From Bacteroidales bacterium (GTDB lineage Bacteria; Bacteroidota; Bacteroidia; Bacteroidales; P3): a stretch of 64,000 nucleotides of DNA. Position numbers and translations under genes: made by a program. Shown piece by piece: positions 45,228-54,620 of this stretch. Position 1 is the stretch's first letter. Every line of letters begins with the position of its first letter. The notes under the pieces are model-generated. The model had not been told where the DNA came from. It ran no database searches and saw only the letters and a program-made list of their open reading frames with translations. The stretch is from NCBI GenBank assembly GCA_016292015.1, contig JAEEZY010000029.1, forward strand, positions 186,001 to 250,000, in the 5' to 3' direction.

Positions 45228-46631
45228 ATGAAACGCAACATTCTCAGCATTGGCTTGATTTTGCTTGCCGGCTTGGCATCGGGCAATCCAGTATGTCCAG
45301 CGGAAGCAAAAAGAAGTGTGGAAACCTTTTGGCAGCAGAGCAACTGTGAAATCAGAAGCGGCGTGGCTGCCAGCGCACTTGACGACATCACTTCGCAGAC
45401 GGAATTCTCGCATCTGTACATCTTCAGCAATTCCGGCGGATTTGTCATCATGTCGGGCGATGATTGTGCCAAACCCATATTGGCCTATTCCACCAGCGGC
45501 GGTTTTGATCCTGACAATATCCCCGCAGCCGTAAGGGATTGGCTCTCCACCTACGAAACCAGGATAGAACAAGCCGTGAACCAGCAGCTGGAGGCGACGT
45601 CTGAAATCGCTGGACAGTGGGAGCTGTTGCGGTCGGGACGATGGACGGACGCTCGGAAAATAGAAACGGTAGGCCCGCTTGTGACAGCAAAATGGGGGCA
45701 GAGTTCGCCGTACAATGCACATTGTCCACCGAACACGCTGGTCGGATGTATAGCGGTGGCGATGGGGCAGGTGATGCACTACTGGCAATATCCCGAGCAT
45801 GGAACCGGCTCACATTCGTACACCAGCAACGGATACTCGCATAATGTGGATTTCTCGGGTGCAACCTATGACTATAGCGCCATGCCGAACAGCTGCAGCG
45901 GCAGCAACGACGCCGTTGCGACGCTGCTCTACCACTGCGGAGTGGCCATCGAGACAGGTTATACCTCGAACAATTCAACTGCATACGTCCTCAACACGGC
46001 GTCGCACCCCTACAACGCCGAGATGGCGATGAGAGATTTTTTCGGCTATAGCAGCGAGGTGCACGGCGAGCGCCGCGTTATGTACAACAAACCCACGTGG
46101 ATATCAATGCTGAAAGAAAATCTGGATGCAGGAATTCCAATCATTTATAATGGCTTCAACTCATCCAACTCGGGTGGTCATTGCTTCATCTGTGACGGCT
46201 ACGATGCCAACGATTTCTTCCATTTCAACTGGGGGCAGCGAGGTTCGTACGACGGCTTCTTCGAAATAGACGATATGACTCCGTCGAACCAGAATTTCTC
46301 GTACGACCAGGGAGCTATACTGGGATTGACCCCTGCGGTCGAAACACCCCCTGCGCCTGTCGAAGGAATCGCCGACGCGAAAGCGGCAATGCCGAAACTC
46401 CTTGTCTATCCTAACCCCACCTCGGGGCGCTTTGTCGTGGAATGTGGAAGTGACATGGTCGGAGAATGTAGATTTCGTGTTTACGACGAGTGCGGAAAGC
46501 TGTTGGTTTCTGAGAAGATGACAGACGGCGGCACCATAGATTTGTCTGCCCGCCCCGACGGCATCTACTTCCTCCAGATGATTAAGGGCGGAAAGGTGGT
46601 CTTGTATGAGAAGATTGTCAAAGTACGGTAA
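45228..46631 (+). CDS. C10 cysteine protease with T9SS sorting domain (1)
   Basis: A 467-residue secreted protease of the streptopain/PrtT (C10) family. Order: signal peptide (1 to about 19), inhibitory prodomain to about 150, catalytic domain with Cys174 in LVGCIAVAMGQVM, His318 in SGGHCFICDGYD and FHFNWG with Trp335, then a C-terminal T9SS type A sorting domain from about 392 (LLVYPNPTSGRF...DGIYFLQM...EKIVKV). It is exported by Sec, then carried across the outer membrane by the T9SS, and probably cleaves host or dietary protein. The next gene is a divergent paralogue 20 bp away. Confidence 0.93.
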   Translation: MKRNILSIGLILLAGLASGNPVCPAEAKRSVETFWQQSNCEIRSGVAASALDDITSQTEFSHLYIFSNSGGFVIMSGDDCAKPILAYSTSGGFDPDNIPAAVRDWLSTYETRIEQAVNQQLEATSEIAGQWELLRSGRWTDARKIETVGPLVTAKWGQSSPYNAHCPPNTLVGCIAVAMGQVMHYWQYPEHGTGSHSYTSNGYSHNVDFSGATYDYSAMPNSCSGSNDAVATLLYHCGVAIETGYTSNNSTAYVLNTASHPYNAEMAMRDFFGYSSEVHGERRVMYNKPTWISMLKENLDAGIPIIYNGFNSSNSGGHCFICDGYDANDFFHFNWGQRGSYDGFFEIDDMTPSNQNFSYDQGAILGLTPAVETPPAPVEGIADAKAAMPKLLVYPNPTSGRFVVECGSDMVGECRFRVYDECGKLLVSEKMTDGGTIDLSARPDGIYFLQMIKGGKVVLYEKIVKVR

Positions 46632-46651
46632 CATCTAATTTACAGGTGACT

Positions 46652-48091
46652 ATGAAGCCGAAATATATCATTTTTCTATTATTGGCCGCTATGGTGACGG
46701 GGGTGGCGAAGGCTGCCCCCGTTGACGGCACGACCGCACGCACAGTGGCGTCGCATTTCTATGCTTCGAAATTCAAGCAGACGCCCGAATCGCTCACCGC
46801 CACAATCGTTTACGAGGCATCGTTGCTTCGCGACGAAAACGGCGAGTGGCCCAGTTTCTATGTGGTTGACATAAACTCCGAGGGCTTTGTCATTGTGGCT
46901 GGCGACGACCGCGTGCAGCCGGTTCTGGCTTTCTCTGACGAAGGTGCTTTTGTGGCAGAAGGGATGCCGGCAAATGTGCGCTTTTTCCTCGACGGATATA
47001 CCGAGGAGATTCAGTATGCGGTTGACAAAAAACAAGCTGCCGACGAGTCGGTGGTGCGCAAATGGAACGAGCTGCTCTACGAAACGGTGGCTGAACGGAA
47101 AGACGGCAACGTGGTGGTCGAGCCGCTGCTGGGCAACAACCGATGGAACCAGACAAAGTACTACAACGACCTCTGTCCAGCCGACGCCACCGGCAACGTC
47201 GCCTACGGCGGACATGCGGCTGTGGGATGCGGCGCGCTGGTGATGGGGCAGGTGATGCGCTACTGGCGTTACCCCACCACGGGCACCGGAAGCCATTCCT
47301 ACAACGCCACCGGATACGGCACGCTCTCGGCCAACTTCGGCGCCACCACCTACCGCTATTCGGCAATGCCCGACCAGCTCACTGCGTCGAACCATCCCGA
47401 CAGCTGCGTGGAGGCTGTGGCCACTTTGCTGTATCATTGCGGTGTGGCGGTCAATATGAGATACGGCGCTGACGCAAGTGTGGTCAACTCGAACAACATT
47501 GTAAGCGCTCTCCCGACCTATTTCGGCTATCCCGCCACCGTGCGCTACATCGAGCGTGGAAGCCTTTCCTCGACGGTGTGGCTCAACTATCTGAAGGGAG
47601 AACTGGACGACGGGGCACCGTTCATGTACGGCGGAAGCGGCAACTATGGCGGACATGTGTGGACCTGCGACGGATATAGAGACGACGACTTTTTCCATTT
47701 CAACTGGGGTTGGGGCGGAACGCAGAACGGTTACTACGCACTCAGCAACTGCAGCTCGTATGGATTCAACAGCAACCACGCCATCATCATCGGCATCCGA
47801 GGCCCCGAGCTGCCCACCGACCCCGAGGAGCCGGAAGTCTCCATTGAGGAACACACGGCTTTGAATGTCAATGTGTTTCCGAATCCAACCGACGGCAGCG
47901 TATATGTCTGCTCGGGGATGCAAACGGTGTTGGAGGTGCAGGTGACGGACCTGTGTGGCAGGACGGTCTCGCGCCAAAGCGTGGGGCAGTCGGAATTCAG
48001 GGTTGACCTGTCCGAGTGCGCTCCCGGAACCTACCTGCTCAGGATGGTGACCGACAAGGGCGTAGAGACATGCAGGGTGGTCAGAAGGTAG
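46652..48091 (+). CDS. C10 cysteine protease with T9SS sorting domain (2)
   Basis: A 479-residue paralogue of the preceding protease. The signal peptide ends near VAKA; the catalytic Cys193 is in AAVGCGALVMGQVM, His335 in GGHVWTCDGYRDDDFFHFNWGWGG. A spacer rich in Pro/Glu (LPTDPEEPEVS) leads to the T9SS sorting domain (NVFPNPTDGSVYV...LSECAPGTYLLRM). Catalytic residues are intact in both copies, but the sequence around Cys differs (GCGALVMGQ against GCIAVAMGQ), suggesting an old duplication. The ATG at 46652 is chosen over the GTG at 46646. Confidence 0.93.
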   Translation: MKPKYIIFLLLAAMVTGVAKAAPVDGTTARTVASHFYASKFKQTPESLTATIVYEASLLRDENGEWPSFYVVDINSEGFVIVAGDDRVQPVLAFSDEGAFVAEGMPANVRFFLDGYTEEIQYAVDKKQAADESVVRKWNELLYETVAERKDGNVVVEPLLGNNRWNQTKYYNDLCPADATGNVAYGGHAAVGCGALVMGQVMRYWRYPTTGTGSHSYNATGYGTLSANFGATTYRYSAMPDQLTASNHPDSCVEAVATLLYHCGVAVNMRYGADASVVNSNNIVSALPTYFGYPATVRYIERGSLSSTVWLNYLKGELDDGAPFMYGGSGNYGGHVWTCDGYRDDDFFHFNWGWGGTQNGYYALSNCSSYGFNSNHAIIIGIRGPELPTDPEEPEVSIEEHTALNVNVFPNPTDGSVYVCSGMQTVLEVQVTDLCGRTVSRQSVGQSEFRVDLSECAPGTYLLRMVTDKGVETCRVVRR

Positions 48092-48207
48092 ATTCCGTCG
48101 CCGCCAGCTTTCGTCCTCGAATTGTCGCCTTCGGCGTCATTCAGCTTCACTTCAGAAACGAATGATAGCCTTCGTTTCACTCACACATAGTCGCTGCATT
48201 TCGATTG

Positions 48208-48215
48208 CAAAAGTA
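48208..48215 (-). promoter_or_regulatory. Minus-strand -7 box without a gene
   Basis: Minus-strand TACTTTTG. Downstream on that strand only a 15-codon frame (Met at about 48201) is found before the end of the C10 gene. It could start a small RNA or antisense transcript, or be chance. Confidence 0.35.
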
Positions 48216-48230
48216 TCCTATCAAACCCCA

Positions 48231-48393
48231 GCGTTACAGTGTTACAGTGTTACAGTTCGATTTTTTGATTCCACCAAACTCAAAAGAAAATTTTATATCT
48301 ATATATTTATATATATAAATATATAGATATAAGTATAATTTTAACAAATCGGATGGCCTTATTTTTAACTGTAACACTGTAACGGTGTAACGC
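48231..48393. repeat. Large palindromic element 3
   Basis: The 27-bp arms (48231-48257 against 48367-48393) pair at 25 of 27 positions and are made of tandem GTTACAGT words. The core is centred on a perfect 36-bp A/T palindrome (48295-48330), whose centre coincides with the centre of the arms. Confidence 0.92.
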
Positions 48394-48880
48394 TCATAAA
48401 CATTCTTGCGTATAACACCAACATTATCAATCACCTATCAGTCGCCACTATAAAACGACCAGCCAACTCATTCAGTAAACCCCCGCCGAAAACAGGCAAA
48501 AATCAGCCCCAAAACAAGTCATCCGAACCCAAAATCGCTCAAAATCGACGTCAACCGAATCAGTAAAGATCACGCCGAACAGCTCAAAAAACAATCAAAA
48601 ACCGTCATCACAACCCGAAAAAAGAGTCCGCAAATGCATATGTGGGGTTCCTTTCGTACCGGGTAGCATACTGGGAGTTGGTACGGCGTTGGTACGGCGT
48701 TGGTTGGGAGGTGGCCCGAAGTTAAACTAATTTTGAAATTTGAAGGTTGAGGTTGGGCTTACAGCCGAACCTGGCTGTCAGTTTGGGTTTGTGTTGGTGA
48801 CATTGGGTTGATATTGTGGGGGTTGTAATTTTGTTGAAATTTTTTTGGTGATTTATTCGTAGAACGCAATGTCGGGGTTG

Positions 48881-48888
48881 TATCTTTG
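48881..48888 (+). promoter_or_regulatory. Upstream -7 box before korA
   Basis: TATCTTTG, a perfect -7 box 196 bp before the korA ATG; it would give a long leader. Confidence 0.4.
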
Positions 48889-49032
48889 CAATCGGATTGT
48901 TGGATGGGCGAGAGGGACGAGGAGTCAACCTATCAACAATCTAACTCTTTGATTTTGCGGTTGATTGGTGGGGTTGTTGATATGTTGTGGGAAATAAAGG
49001 CGTGGGAACGTCTCAACACCGAAAAAAAGTTG

Positions 49033-49040
49033 TACATTTG
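49033..49040 (+). promoter_or_regulatory. Proximal -7 box for korAB
   Basis: TACATTTG, 44 bp before the korA ATG. Confidence 0.6.
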
Positions 49041-49084
49041 CAACCCATTAGCAAACATTAATTTTAACAAAAAACAATATACAA

Positions 49085-50923
49085 ATGTCACAAGACCAGA
49101 TTTGCAATAAAGAAGACCTGGTGGTGCGTTTTGCAGGCGACTCGGGCGACGGAATGCAGCTTTCCGGCACCCTCTTCTCAGACGCCTCCGCACTTACGGG
49201 CAACGACATCGCAACATTCCCCGACTACCCGGCCGAGATACGCGCGCCGCACAACACCATAGCGGGCGTTTCGGGCTATCAGGTGCACGTGGGCAACCAC
49301 ATCTACAGCTCGGGCGACAAATGCGACATCCTTATCGCAATGAACCCCGCTTCGTTCAAGTCGAACCTGAAGTGGGCGAAGAAGGGCGCCACCGTCATAG
49401 TCGATATCGACACCTTCACCGACGAGGCTATGGAGAAGGCCGGCTACACCGAGAACCCCTTCACCGACGAACTCGAGCGTGCCTACACCATCATCAAGGC
49501 TCCCGTGACCTCATTCACCGCCAAGATAGGGCAGGAGCAGGGTGCCGACAAGAAGACCGCCGACAAGTGCCGCAACATGTTCGCGCTGGGCATCGTCTTC
49601 TACGCCACCCACAAGACTCTCGACCAGACCTTTGCCTATCTGGAGCGCAAATTCGCCAAGAAACCCGACGTGGTGAAGCTGAACAAGGCTGTCCTCAGCG
49701 CCGGTTACGAATATGCCGACAAACTCGAGGTGATGCACTCGCACATCTTCGAGGTGGCTCACGCCGAGATGCCCAAGGGCAAATACCGCAACATCACGGG
49801 TAACGTAGCTACGGCATGGGGTCTGCTCGCTGCATCGGAGCGCAGCGGTCGCCAGCTCTTCCTGGGCAGCTATCCTATCACTCCGGCAACGGACGTGATG
49901 GTGGAGCTCTCGAAACACAAATCGCTTGGCGCACGAGTGTTCCAGGCAGAGGACGAGATTGCGGGTGTCTGCTCAGCCATCGGTGCTTCCTACGCTGGTG
50001 CGCTGGCTTGCACCTCCACTTCCGGCCCCGGCCTCTCGCTCAAGAGCGAGGCTCTCGGCTTGGCCGTGATGGTCGAGTTGCCGCTGGTGGTGGTTGACGT
50101 GCAGCGTGGCGGCCCTTCGACCGGCTTGCCCACCAAAACCGAGCAGAGCGACCTGAATCAGGCTCTCTACGGCCGCAACGGCGAGGCTCCCCTGGTGGTG
50201 GTTGCCGCTTCGAGCAGCGCCAACTGCTTCTACTGGGCTTACAACGCAGCCAAGATTGCCCTCGAGCACATGACTCCCGTCATCCTGCTCACCGACGGCT
50301 ATCTGGGCAACGGCTCACAGCTGTTCCGCATACCTAAGGTGGCCGACCTGCCGAGCATCACGCCGCGTCTGGCCACGCCGAACGACCCGAACTTCCGTCC
50401 GTTCCGTCGCGATGACGAGAAATTCGCCCGTTGGTGGGCTCTTCCGGGCATGGAAGGCTTGAGCCACCGTGTCGGAGGTCTTGAGAAATGCCCCGATGGC
50501 CCTCTCAGCACCGACCCCGAGAACCACGCCCTGATGACCAAGAACCGTCAGGAGAAGGTGAACCGCGTGGCCAACTACATCCCCGACCAGGAAGTGAGCG
50601 GCAACCCCGACGCCGACCTGCTCGTGGTGGGTTGGGGCGGCACCGCTGGCGCTTTGACTCTCGCCGTAGAGGAGATGAACAACGAAGGCAAGAAAGTGGC
50701 TTACACCCACTTCAACTATATCTGCCCGCTGCCGAAGAACACAGGCGACATACTGCGCCGCTACAAGAAAATCGTGGTGTGCGAGCTCAACAACGGACAG
50801 TTTGCCGGCTATCTGCGCACCCAGTTCCCCGAATGCACGATGACCCAGTACAACAAGGTCATGGGCTTGCCGTTCGAGGTGTGCGAGTTGAAAGAGCACT
50901 TCACTAAACTCCTTGAGAAATAA
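49085..50923 (+). CDS. korA: 2-oxoglutarate:ferredoxin oxidoreductase, alpha subunit
   Basis: A 612-residue fusion of the gamma domain (1 to about 190: VVRFAGDSGDGMQLSG, TFPDYPAEIRAP) and the alpha domain (about 195-612: GSYPITPATDVMVEL, QAEDEIAGVCSAIGASYAGA, TSTSGPGLSLKSEALGLAVMVELP, VQRGGPSTGLPTKTEQSDL). With KorB it oxidatively decarboxylates a 2-oxoacid, usually 2-oxoglutarate, to acyl-CoA and reduces ferredoxin, as expected in an anaerobe. The gamma-alpha order and length match KorA rather than pyruvate enzymes, but the substrate is inferred. Confidence 0.92.
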   Translation: MSQDQICNKEDLVVRFAGDSGDGMQLSGTLFSDASALTGNDIATFPDYPAEIRAPHNTIAGVSGYQVHVGNHIYSSGDKCDILIAMNPASFKSNLKWAKKGATVIVDIDTFTDEAMEKAGYTENPFTDELERAYTIIKAPVTSFTAKIGQEQGADKKTADKCRNMFALGIVFYATHKTLDQTFAYLERKFAKKPDVVKLNKAVLSAGYEYADKLEVMHSHIFEVAHAEMPKGKYRNITGNVATAWGLLAASERSGRQLFLGSYPITPATDVMVELSKHKSLGARVFQAEDEIAGVCSAIGASYAGALACTSTSGPGLSLKSEALGLAVMVELPLVVVDVQRGGPSTGLPTKTEQSDLNQALYGRNGEAPLVVVAASSSANCFYWAYNAAKIALEHMTPVILLTDGYLGNGSQLFRIPKVADLPSITPRLATPNDPNFRPFRRDDEKFARWWALPGMEGLSHRVGGLEKCPDGPLSTDPENHALMTKNRQEKVNRVANYIPDQEVSGNPDADLLVVGWGGTAGALTLAVEEMNNEGKKVAYTHFNYICPLPKNTGDILRRYKKIVVCELNNGQFAGYLRTQFPECTMTQYNKVMGLPFEVCELKEHFTKLLEK

Positions 50924-50978
50924 TTATTGTAAGACACGTTTGACTAGTCCTACTGGTCGGACATAAAACATACAAACA

Positions 50979-52007
50979 ATGGAAAGACATTTTGTTCCCA
51001 AAGCGGATCGCGAATATACAAAGGCTGACTTTGCCAGCGACCAGATGGTGAAATGGTGCCCCGGCTGCGGCGACCACGCCATCCTCTCATCTCTCCTCAA
51101 CACCTTCCCCAAGACAGGTCACAAGAAGGAGAACATCTGCATGGTGTCGGGTATCGGATGCTCGTCTCGCATACCTTATTATGTTGACACCTATGGTTTC
51201 CACAGCATCCACGGACGTGCCTGTGCCATCGCTACCGGCGTGAAGCTCGCCAACCCCGCCCTCTCGGTGTGGGTCAACATGGGCGACGGCGACTCGATGG
51301 CCATCGGCGGTAACCACCTCATCCATGCTGTGCGACGTAACCAGGACCTCAACATCACCATCTTCAACAACGAGATTTACGGCTTGACGAAAGGCCAGTA
51401 CAGTCCCACCACCAAGTTTGGCCAGGTGACCAAGACTTCGCCCTTCGGCACCATCGACTATCCGTTCAATCCGGGTGAGCTGGTCATGGGTGCTCAGGGT
51501 ACTTTCTTCGCACGTGCTCTCGACTGCGTACCGGCACTGACCACCGACATTATGACCCGCGCCGCACAGCACGACGGCACTTCGGTTGTTGAGGTGTTGC
51601 AAAACTGCATGATATTCAACGACAAGACACATGCTGCCATCACCGACCGCGCCGTACGTGACGATCGCACCATCGTGCTCGAGCACGGCAAACCCATGCT
51701 CTTCGGCAAGAACAAGGAGAAAGGCCTCCGCTTCAACGGACGTCAGCTCGAAGTGGTCACCGTCGGCGAGAACGGAGTGACCCTCGACGACATCATGATT
51801 CACGACGAGACCACCGAGGATACCGGCATCCACATGATGCTGGCCCACATGCACGGCGACCTGCCCGTAGCACTCGGCGTCATCCGCAACGTGAAGAAGA
51901 CCTCATACACCCAACTGTACGAAAACCAGATGGACGAGCAGAAAGCCAACGGCAAATACAAATGCGTTGACGACCTGCTCAACAGTGGCGACACCTGGGA
52001 GGTGTAA
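50979..52007 (+). CDS. korB: 2-oxoglutarate:ferredoxin oxidoreductase, beta subunit
   Basis: A 342-residue TPP-binding subunit. The N-terminal WCPGCGDHAIL, the TPP motif GDGDSMAIGGNH and NNEIYGLTKGQYSP are typical. It pairs with KorA, 55 bp upstream. A separate 4Fe-4S ferredoxin subunit is not present here. Transcription ends at the hairpin after 52030. Confidence 0.94.
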   Translation: MERHFVPKADREYTKADFASDQMVKWCPGCGDHAILSSLLNTFPKTGHKKENICMVSGIGCSSRIPYYVDTYGFHSIHGRACAIATGVKLANPALSVWVNMGDGDSMAIGGNHLIHAVRRNQDLNITIFNNEIYGLTKGQYSPTTKFGQVTKTSPFGTIDYPFNPGELVMGAQGTFFARALDCVPALTTDIMTRAAQHDGTSVVEVLQNCMIFNDKTHAAITDRAVRDDRTIVLEHGKPMLFGKNKEKGLRFNGRQLEVVTVGENGVTLDDIMIHDETTEDTGIHMMLAHMHGDLPVALGVIRNVKKTSYTQLYENQMDEQKANGKYKCVDDLLNSGDTWEV

Positions 52008-52029
52008 CCCTAAATCACATAAAAAAGAT

Positions 52030-52067
52030 AGGACCTTGCAGATTGCTGTGAGGTTCTATTCTTTTTT
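52030..52067 (+). terminator. Intrinsic terminator after korB
   Basis: A 12-bp stem AGGACCTTGCAG/CTGTGAGGTTCT with three G-T wobbles, ATTG loop, then ATTCTTTTTT. Confidence 0.82.
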
Positions 52068-52080
52068 GAAGAAAAATTTG

Positions 52081-52088
52081 TATATTTG
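52081..52088 (+). promoter_or_regulatory. Bacteroidota -7 box for kamA
   Basis: TATATTTG, just past the korB terminator; the leader to the ATG is about 120 bp and ends in AACAA-type words. Confidence 0.5.
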
Positions 52089-52211
52089 CTTTTTGTATAT
52101 TGTGTGGATTTTAAGGTGTCGATTGGTTTATTTGCTTGATAATTAATAGGAGACATATTTATAATAAGACATAAAAGCAAAGAAAACAAAATAACAAAAC
52201 AACAAGATAAC

Positions 52212-53462
52212 ATGAAAGTAAACCGTAGAAAAGAATTGTTTCCAGAGGTGGCTGACGCCCAGTGGAACGATTGGAAATGGCAAGTCAAGAACCGTATCGA
52301 GACATACGAGCAGCTGAGCAAGTACTTCAAGTTCTCGCCTGAAGAGGCCGAGGGCATCAAGAAGGCACTTGCCAAGTTCCGTATGGCTATCACTCCTTAT
52401 TACCTAAGTCTCATCGACCCGAACGACCCGTTCGACCCTATCCGCCGGCAGGCAATACCGGCAGGCGAGGAGTGCAACATAGCACCGGCCGACCTGAACG
52501 ACCCGCTGCATGAGGATGAAGATTCTCCGGCTCCCGGTCTTACACACCGCTATCCGGACAGAGTGCTGTTCCTTATCACCGACATGTGCTCGATGTACTG
52601 CCGTCACTGCACCCGTCGTCGTTTCGCAGGACAGAAAGACGACGAGAGCCCTGCCGAGCGTATCGAGAAGTGCATCGCCTATATCGAGAAGACACCGCAA
52701 GTGCGCGACGTGCTGCTTTCGGGTGGCGACTGCCTGATGGTGAGCGACGAGAAACTGGAATATATCATCAAACGCCTCCGCGCCATCCCGCATGTGGAGA
52801 TAGTGCGTCTCGGAAGCCGCACACCCGTTGTGTGCCCGCAGCGTATAACTCCTGAGTTGTGCAATATGTTGAAGAAATACCATCCCATCTGGATGAACAC
52901 CCACTTCAACCACCCCAACGAGTTCACCCCCGAGGCCGAACACGCTTTGGCAATGTTGGCCGACGCCGGCATTCCTCTGGGCAACCAGACGGTGCTGCTG
53001 CGTGGCGTGAACGACTGTGTGCACGTGATGAAGAAACTGATGCACGAGCTGGTGCGCAACCGTGTGCGTCCTTACTACATCTACCAGTGCGACCTCTCGA
53101 TGGGATTGGAGCATTTCCGTACGCCTGTCAGCAAGGGTATCGAGATTATCGAGAACCTGCGCGGACATACCAGCGGTTACGCTGTGCCGACCTTCGTGGT
53201 TGACGCTCCCGGCGGTGGCGGAAAGACCCCGGTGATGCCTCAGTATGTCATCTCGCAGAGCCCCGACAAGGTGATCCTTCGCAACTTCGAAGGTGTGATA
53301 ACCACCTACACCGAGCCGCGCGAATACCATGAGGAGTGCCACTGCGAGGCATGTGAGCAGAAACGCAGAGTGGAAGAGGGTGTGGCCTCGCTGCTTGAGA
53401 CCGACCGCATGGCTCTCGAACCGAGTCACCTGATGCGTCACGAGCGTAACAAGAAAAAATAA
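52212..53462 (+). CDS. kamA: Lysine 2,3-aminomutase
   Basis: A 416-residue radical-SAM enzyme that converts L-lysine to L-beta-lysine with a 4Fe-4S cluster and PLP. The cluster motif is CSMYCRHC (Cys126, 130 and 133), followed by TRRRFAG. The LSGGDCLMVSD and RLGSRTPVVCPQRIT blocks, and VDAPGGGGKTPVMPQYVIS (PLP/Lys region), are KamA-specific. The C-terminal HEECHCEACEQKRR cysteines are also typical. It may start lysine fermentation, but the other steps are not in this window. The C-terminus is complete. Confidence 0.95.
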   Translation: MKVNRRKELFPEVADAQWNDWKWQVKNRIETYEQLSKYFKFSPEEAEGIKKALAKFRMAITPYYLSLIDPNDPFDPIRRQAIPAGEECNIAPADLNDPLHEDEDSPAPGLTHRYPDRVLFLITDMCSMYCRHCTRRRFAGQKDDESPAERIEKCIAYIEKTPQVRDVLLSGGDCLMVSDEKLEYIIKRLRAIPHVEIVRLGSRTPVVCPQRITPELCNMLKKYHPIWMNTHFNHPNEFTPEAEHALAMLADAGIPLGNQTVLLRGVNDCVHVMKKLMHELVRNRVRPYYIYQCDLSMGLEHFRTPVSKGIEIIENLRGHTSGYAVPTFVVDAPGGGGKTPVMPQYVISQSPDKVILRNFEGVITTYTEPREYHEECHCEACEQKRRVEEGVASLLETDRMALEPSHLMRHERNKKK

Positions 53463-53477
53463 TTTTAGTTGCCGGTA

Positions 53478-53522
53478 GTCAGCGGTCAGTGGGCTACTGG
53501 CCACTGGCTACTGATCACTGAC
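53478..53522. repeat. Degenerate word repeat before porQ
   Basis: GGTCAGT/GGCTACT/GATCACT words of about 7-8 bp fill the kamA-porQ spacer. Here the words are GC-richer than in other spacers. Confidence 0.6.
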
Positions 53523-53529
53523 AACTAAG

Positions 53530-54585
53530 TTGAAACGCCGTTTTTTCATAACAGCCATACTGCTTGCGATGCTGCCCGCCTACAGGGCGGCGTCGCAGGT
53601 GGCTGGAATGAATAACTTGTCGGTGCTTGATATGACGGCATCGGCACGTGCCGCAGGGTTGGGTATGGATTATCTTCCCATAGCCGACGGCGACATGAGC
53701 ATTGCGGTGGACAACCCGTCGATGTTTCTGCCGTCGATGCACAACGCCATCACGTTCAGCTATGTGGGTATGTTCTCGCATGTGGGCATGGGGCAGGTGT
53801 CGTATGCACGGGATTTCGGAAGGCCGGGTGTGTTCGCCGCCACAATGAAATACCACAACTACGGCTTGTTTGACGGCTACGATGAGTATGACAACGAGAC
53901 AGGACGTTTCTACGCCTGCGATGTGACGGCTATACTGAGCTGGGGGTTCAAAATTGACTCCAACTTTTCGTTCGGTGTGAGTGCCAAACCCACGTTCTCG
54001 CAATATGCCAGCTATACGGCTTTCGCCATTGCCTTCGATATGTCGGCATCGTATGTGCATCCCAACAGGCGGTTTGTGGCCACAATCATCGGACGCAACG
54101 TGGGCGCGCAGTTTTTCTTCGGTCAGGCAAAAACCGACTGGACACCGTTCGAGATAAGTGCAGCGCTGTCCTACAAGCTCAGCAAGGCTCCGTTCCGCTT
54201 CTTCCTGGCCATCACCGAGCTGCAGCAGTGGAACCTGATGTATGAGGATATGTACAACCCGTCGCAGACAACCGACCCTTTCACCGGCGAGGTGACAAAG
54301 CGAAGCGGTGCAGCCAAGTTTTTCGACAACGCTGGACGCCATGTGCTGGCAGGAGTGGAGCTGAATATCGGCAAGGTGGTTTTTCTGCGCTTTGGCTACA
54401 ACTTCCGCCAGATGCGTGAGATGCAGGCAAGCAACGGATTTAACTCCAGCGGTTTCTCGTATGGTTTGGGACTTCGCATCAAGGGATTTGAATTCTCCTA
54501 TGCAAGGAACAACTACCACCTGCTGCAAGCACCCAACTATTTCACTCTTTCGACGAATCTGGAAAGATTCATGAAGAAGAGGTGA
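53530..54585 (+). CDS. porQ: T9SS outer-membrane protein PorQ
   Basis: A 351-residue outer-membrane beta-barrel of the PorQ/PorV family. Signal peptide (1 to about 21), then SVLDMTASARAAGLGMDYLPIADGDMSIAVDNPSM (read in parts), the N-terminal signature of PorQ, and repeated aromatic-ending strands, ending FTLSTNLERFMKKR. In P. gingivalis PorQ is needed for type IX secretion and A-LPS attachment; PorV, its paralogue, is a shuttle. It starts with TTG at 53530. Together with the SprE-like protein it supports a working T9SS in this organism. Confidence 0.85.
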   Translation: MKRRFFITAILLAMLPAYRAASQVAGMNNLSVLDMTASARAAGLGMDYLPIADGDMSIAVDNPSMFLPSMHNAITFSYVGMFSHVGMGQVSYARDFGRPGVFAATMKYHNYGLFDGYDEYDNETGRFYACDVTAILSWGFKIDSNFSFGVSAKPTFSQYASYTAFAIAFDMSASYVHPNRRFVATIIGRNVGAQFFFGQAKTDWTPFEISAALSYKLSKAPFRFFLAITELQQWNLMYEDMYNPSQTTDPFTGEVTKRSGAAKFFDNAGRHVLAGVELNIGKVVFLRFGYNFRQMREMQASNGFNSSGFSYGLGLRIKGFEFSYARNNYHLLQAPNYFTLSTNLERFMKKR

Positions 54586-54620
54586 ATGGAGAAGTGTCAG
54601 ATGTTATGTGATACCGAAAC

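Larger units (their letters stand above)
48092..49084. other. 993-bp spacer with palindrome 3
   Basis: No convincing gene. It holds a minus-strand TACTTTTG box (48208-48215), palindromic element 3 (48231-48393), an AC-rich low-complexity stretch to about 48640, repeated GGTACGGCGTTGGT words (about 48676-48706), and two plus-strand -7 boxes before korA. Confidence 0.85.

Noticed and set aside
48886-49110. 74-codon plus-strand frame overlapping the start of korA
   Set aside because: It overlaps the korA promoter and start in another frame, with no family resemblance.
51494-51736. 80-codon minus-strand frame inside korB
   Set aside because: Shadow frame, no signal or domain, and no promoter on that strand.
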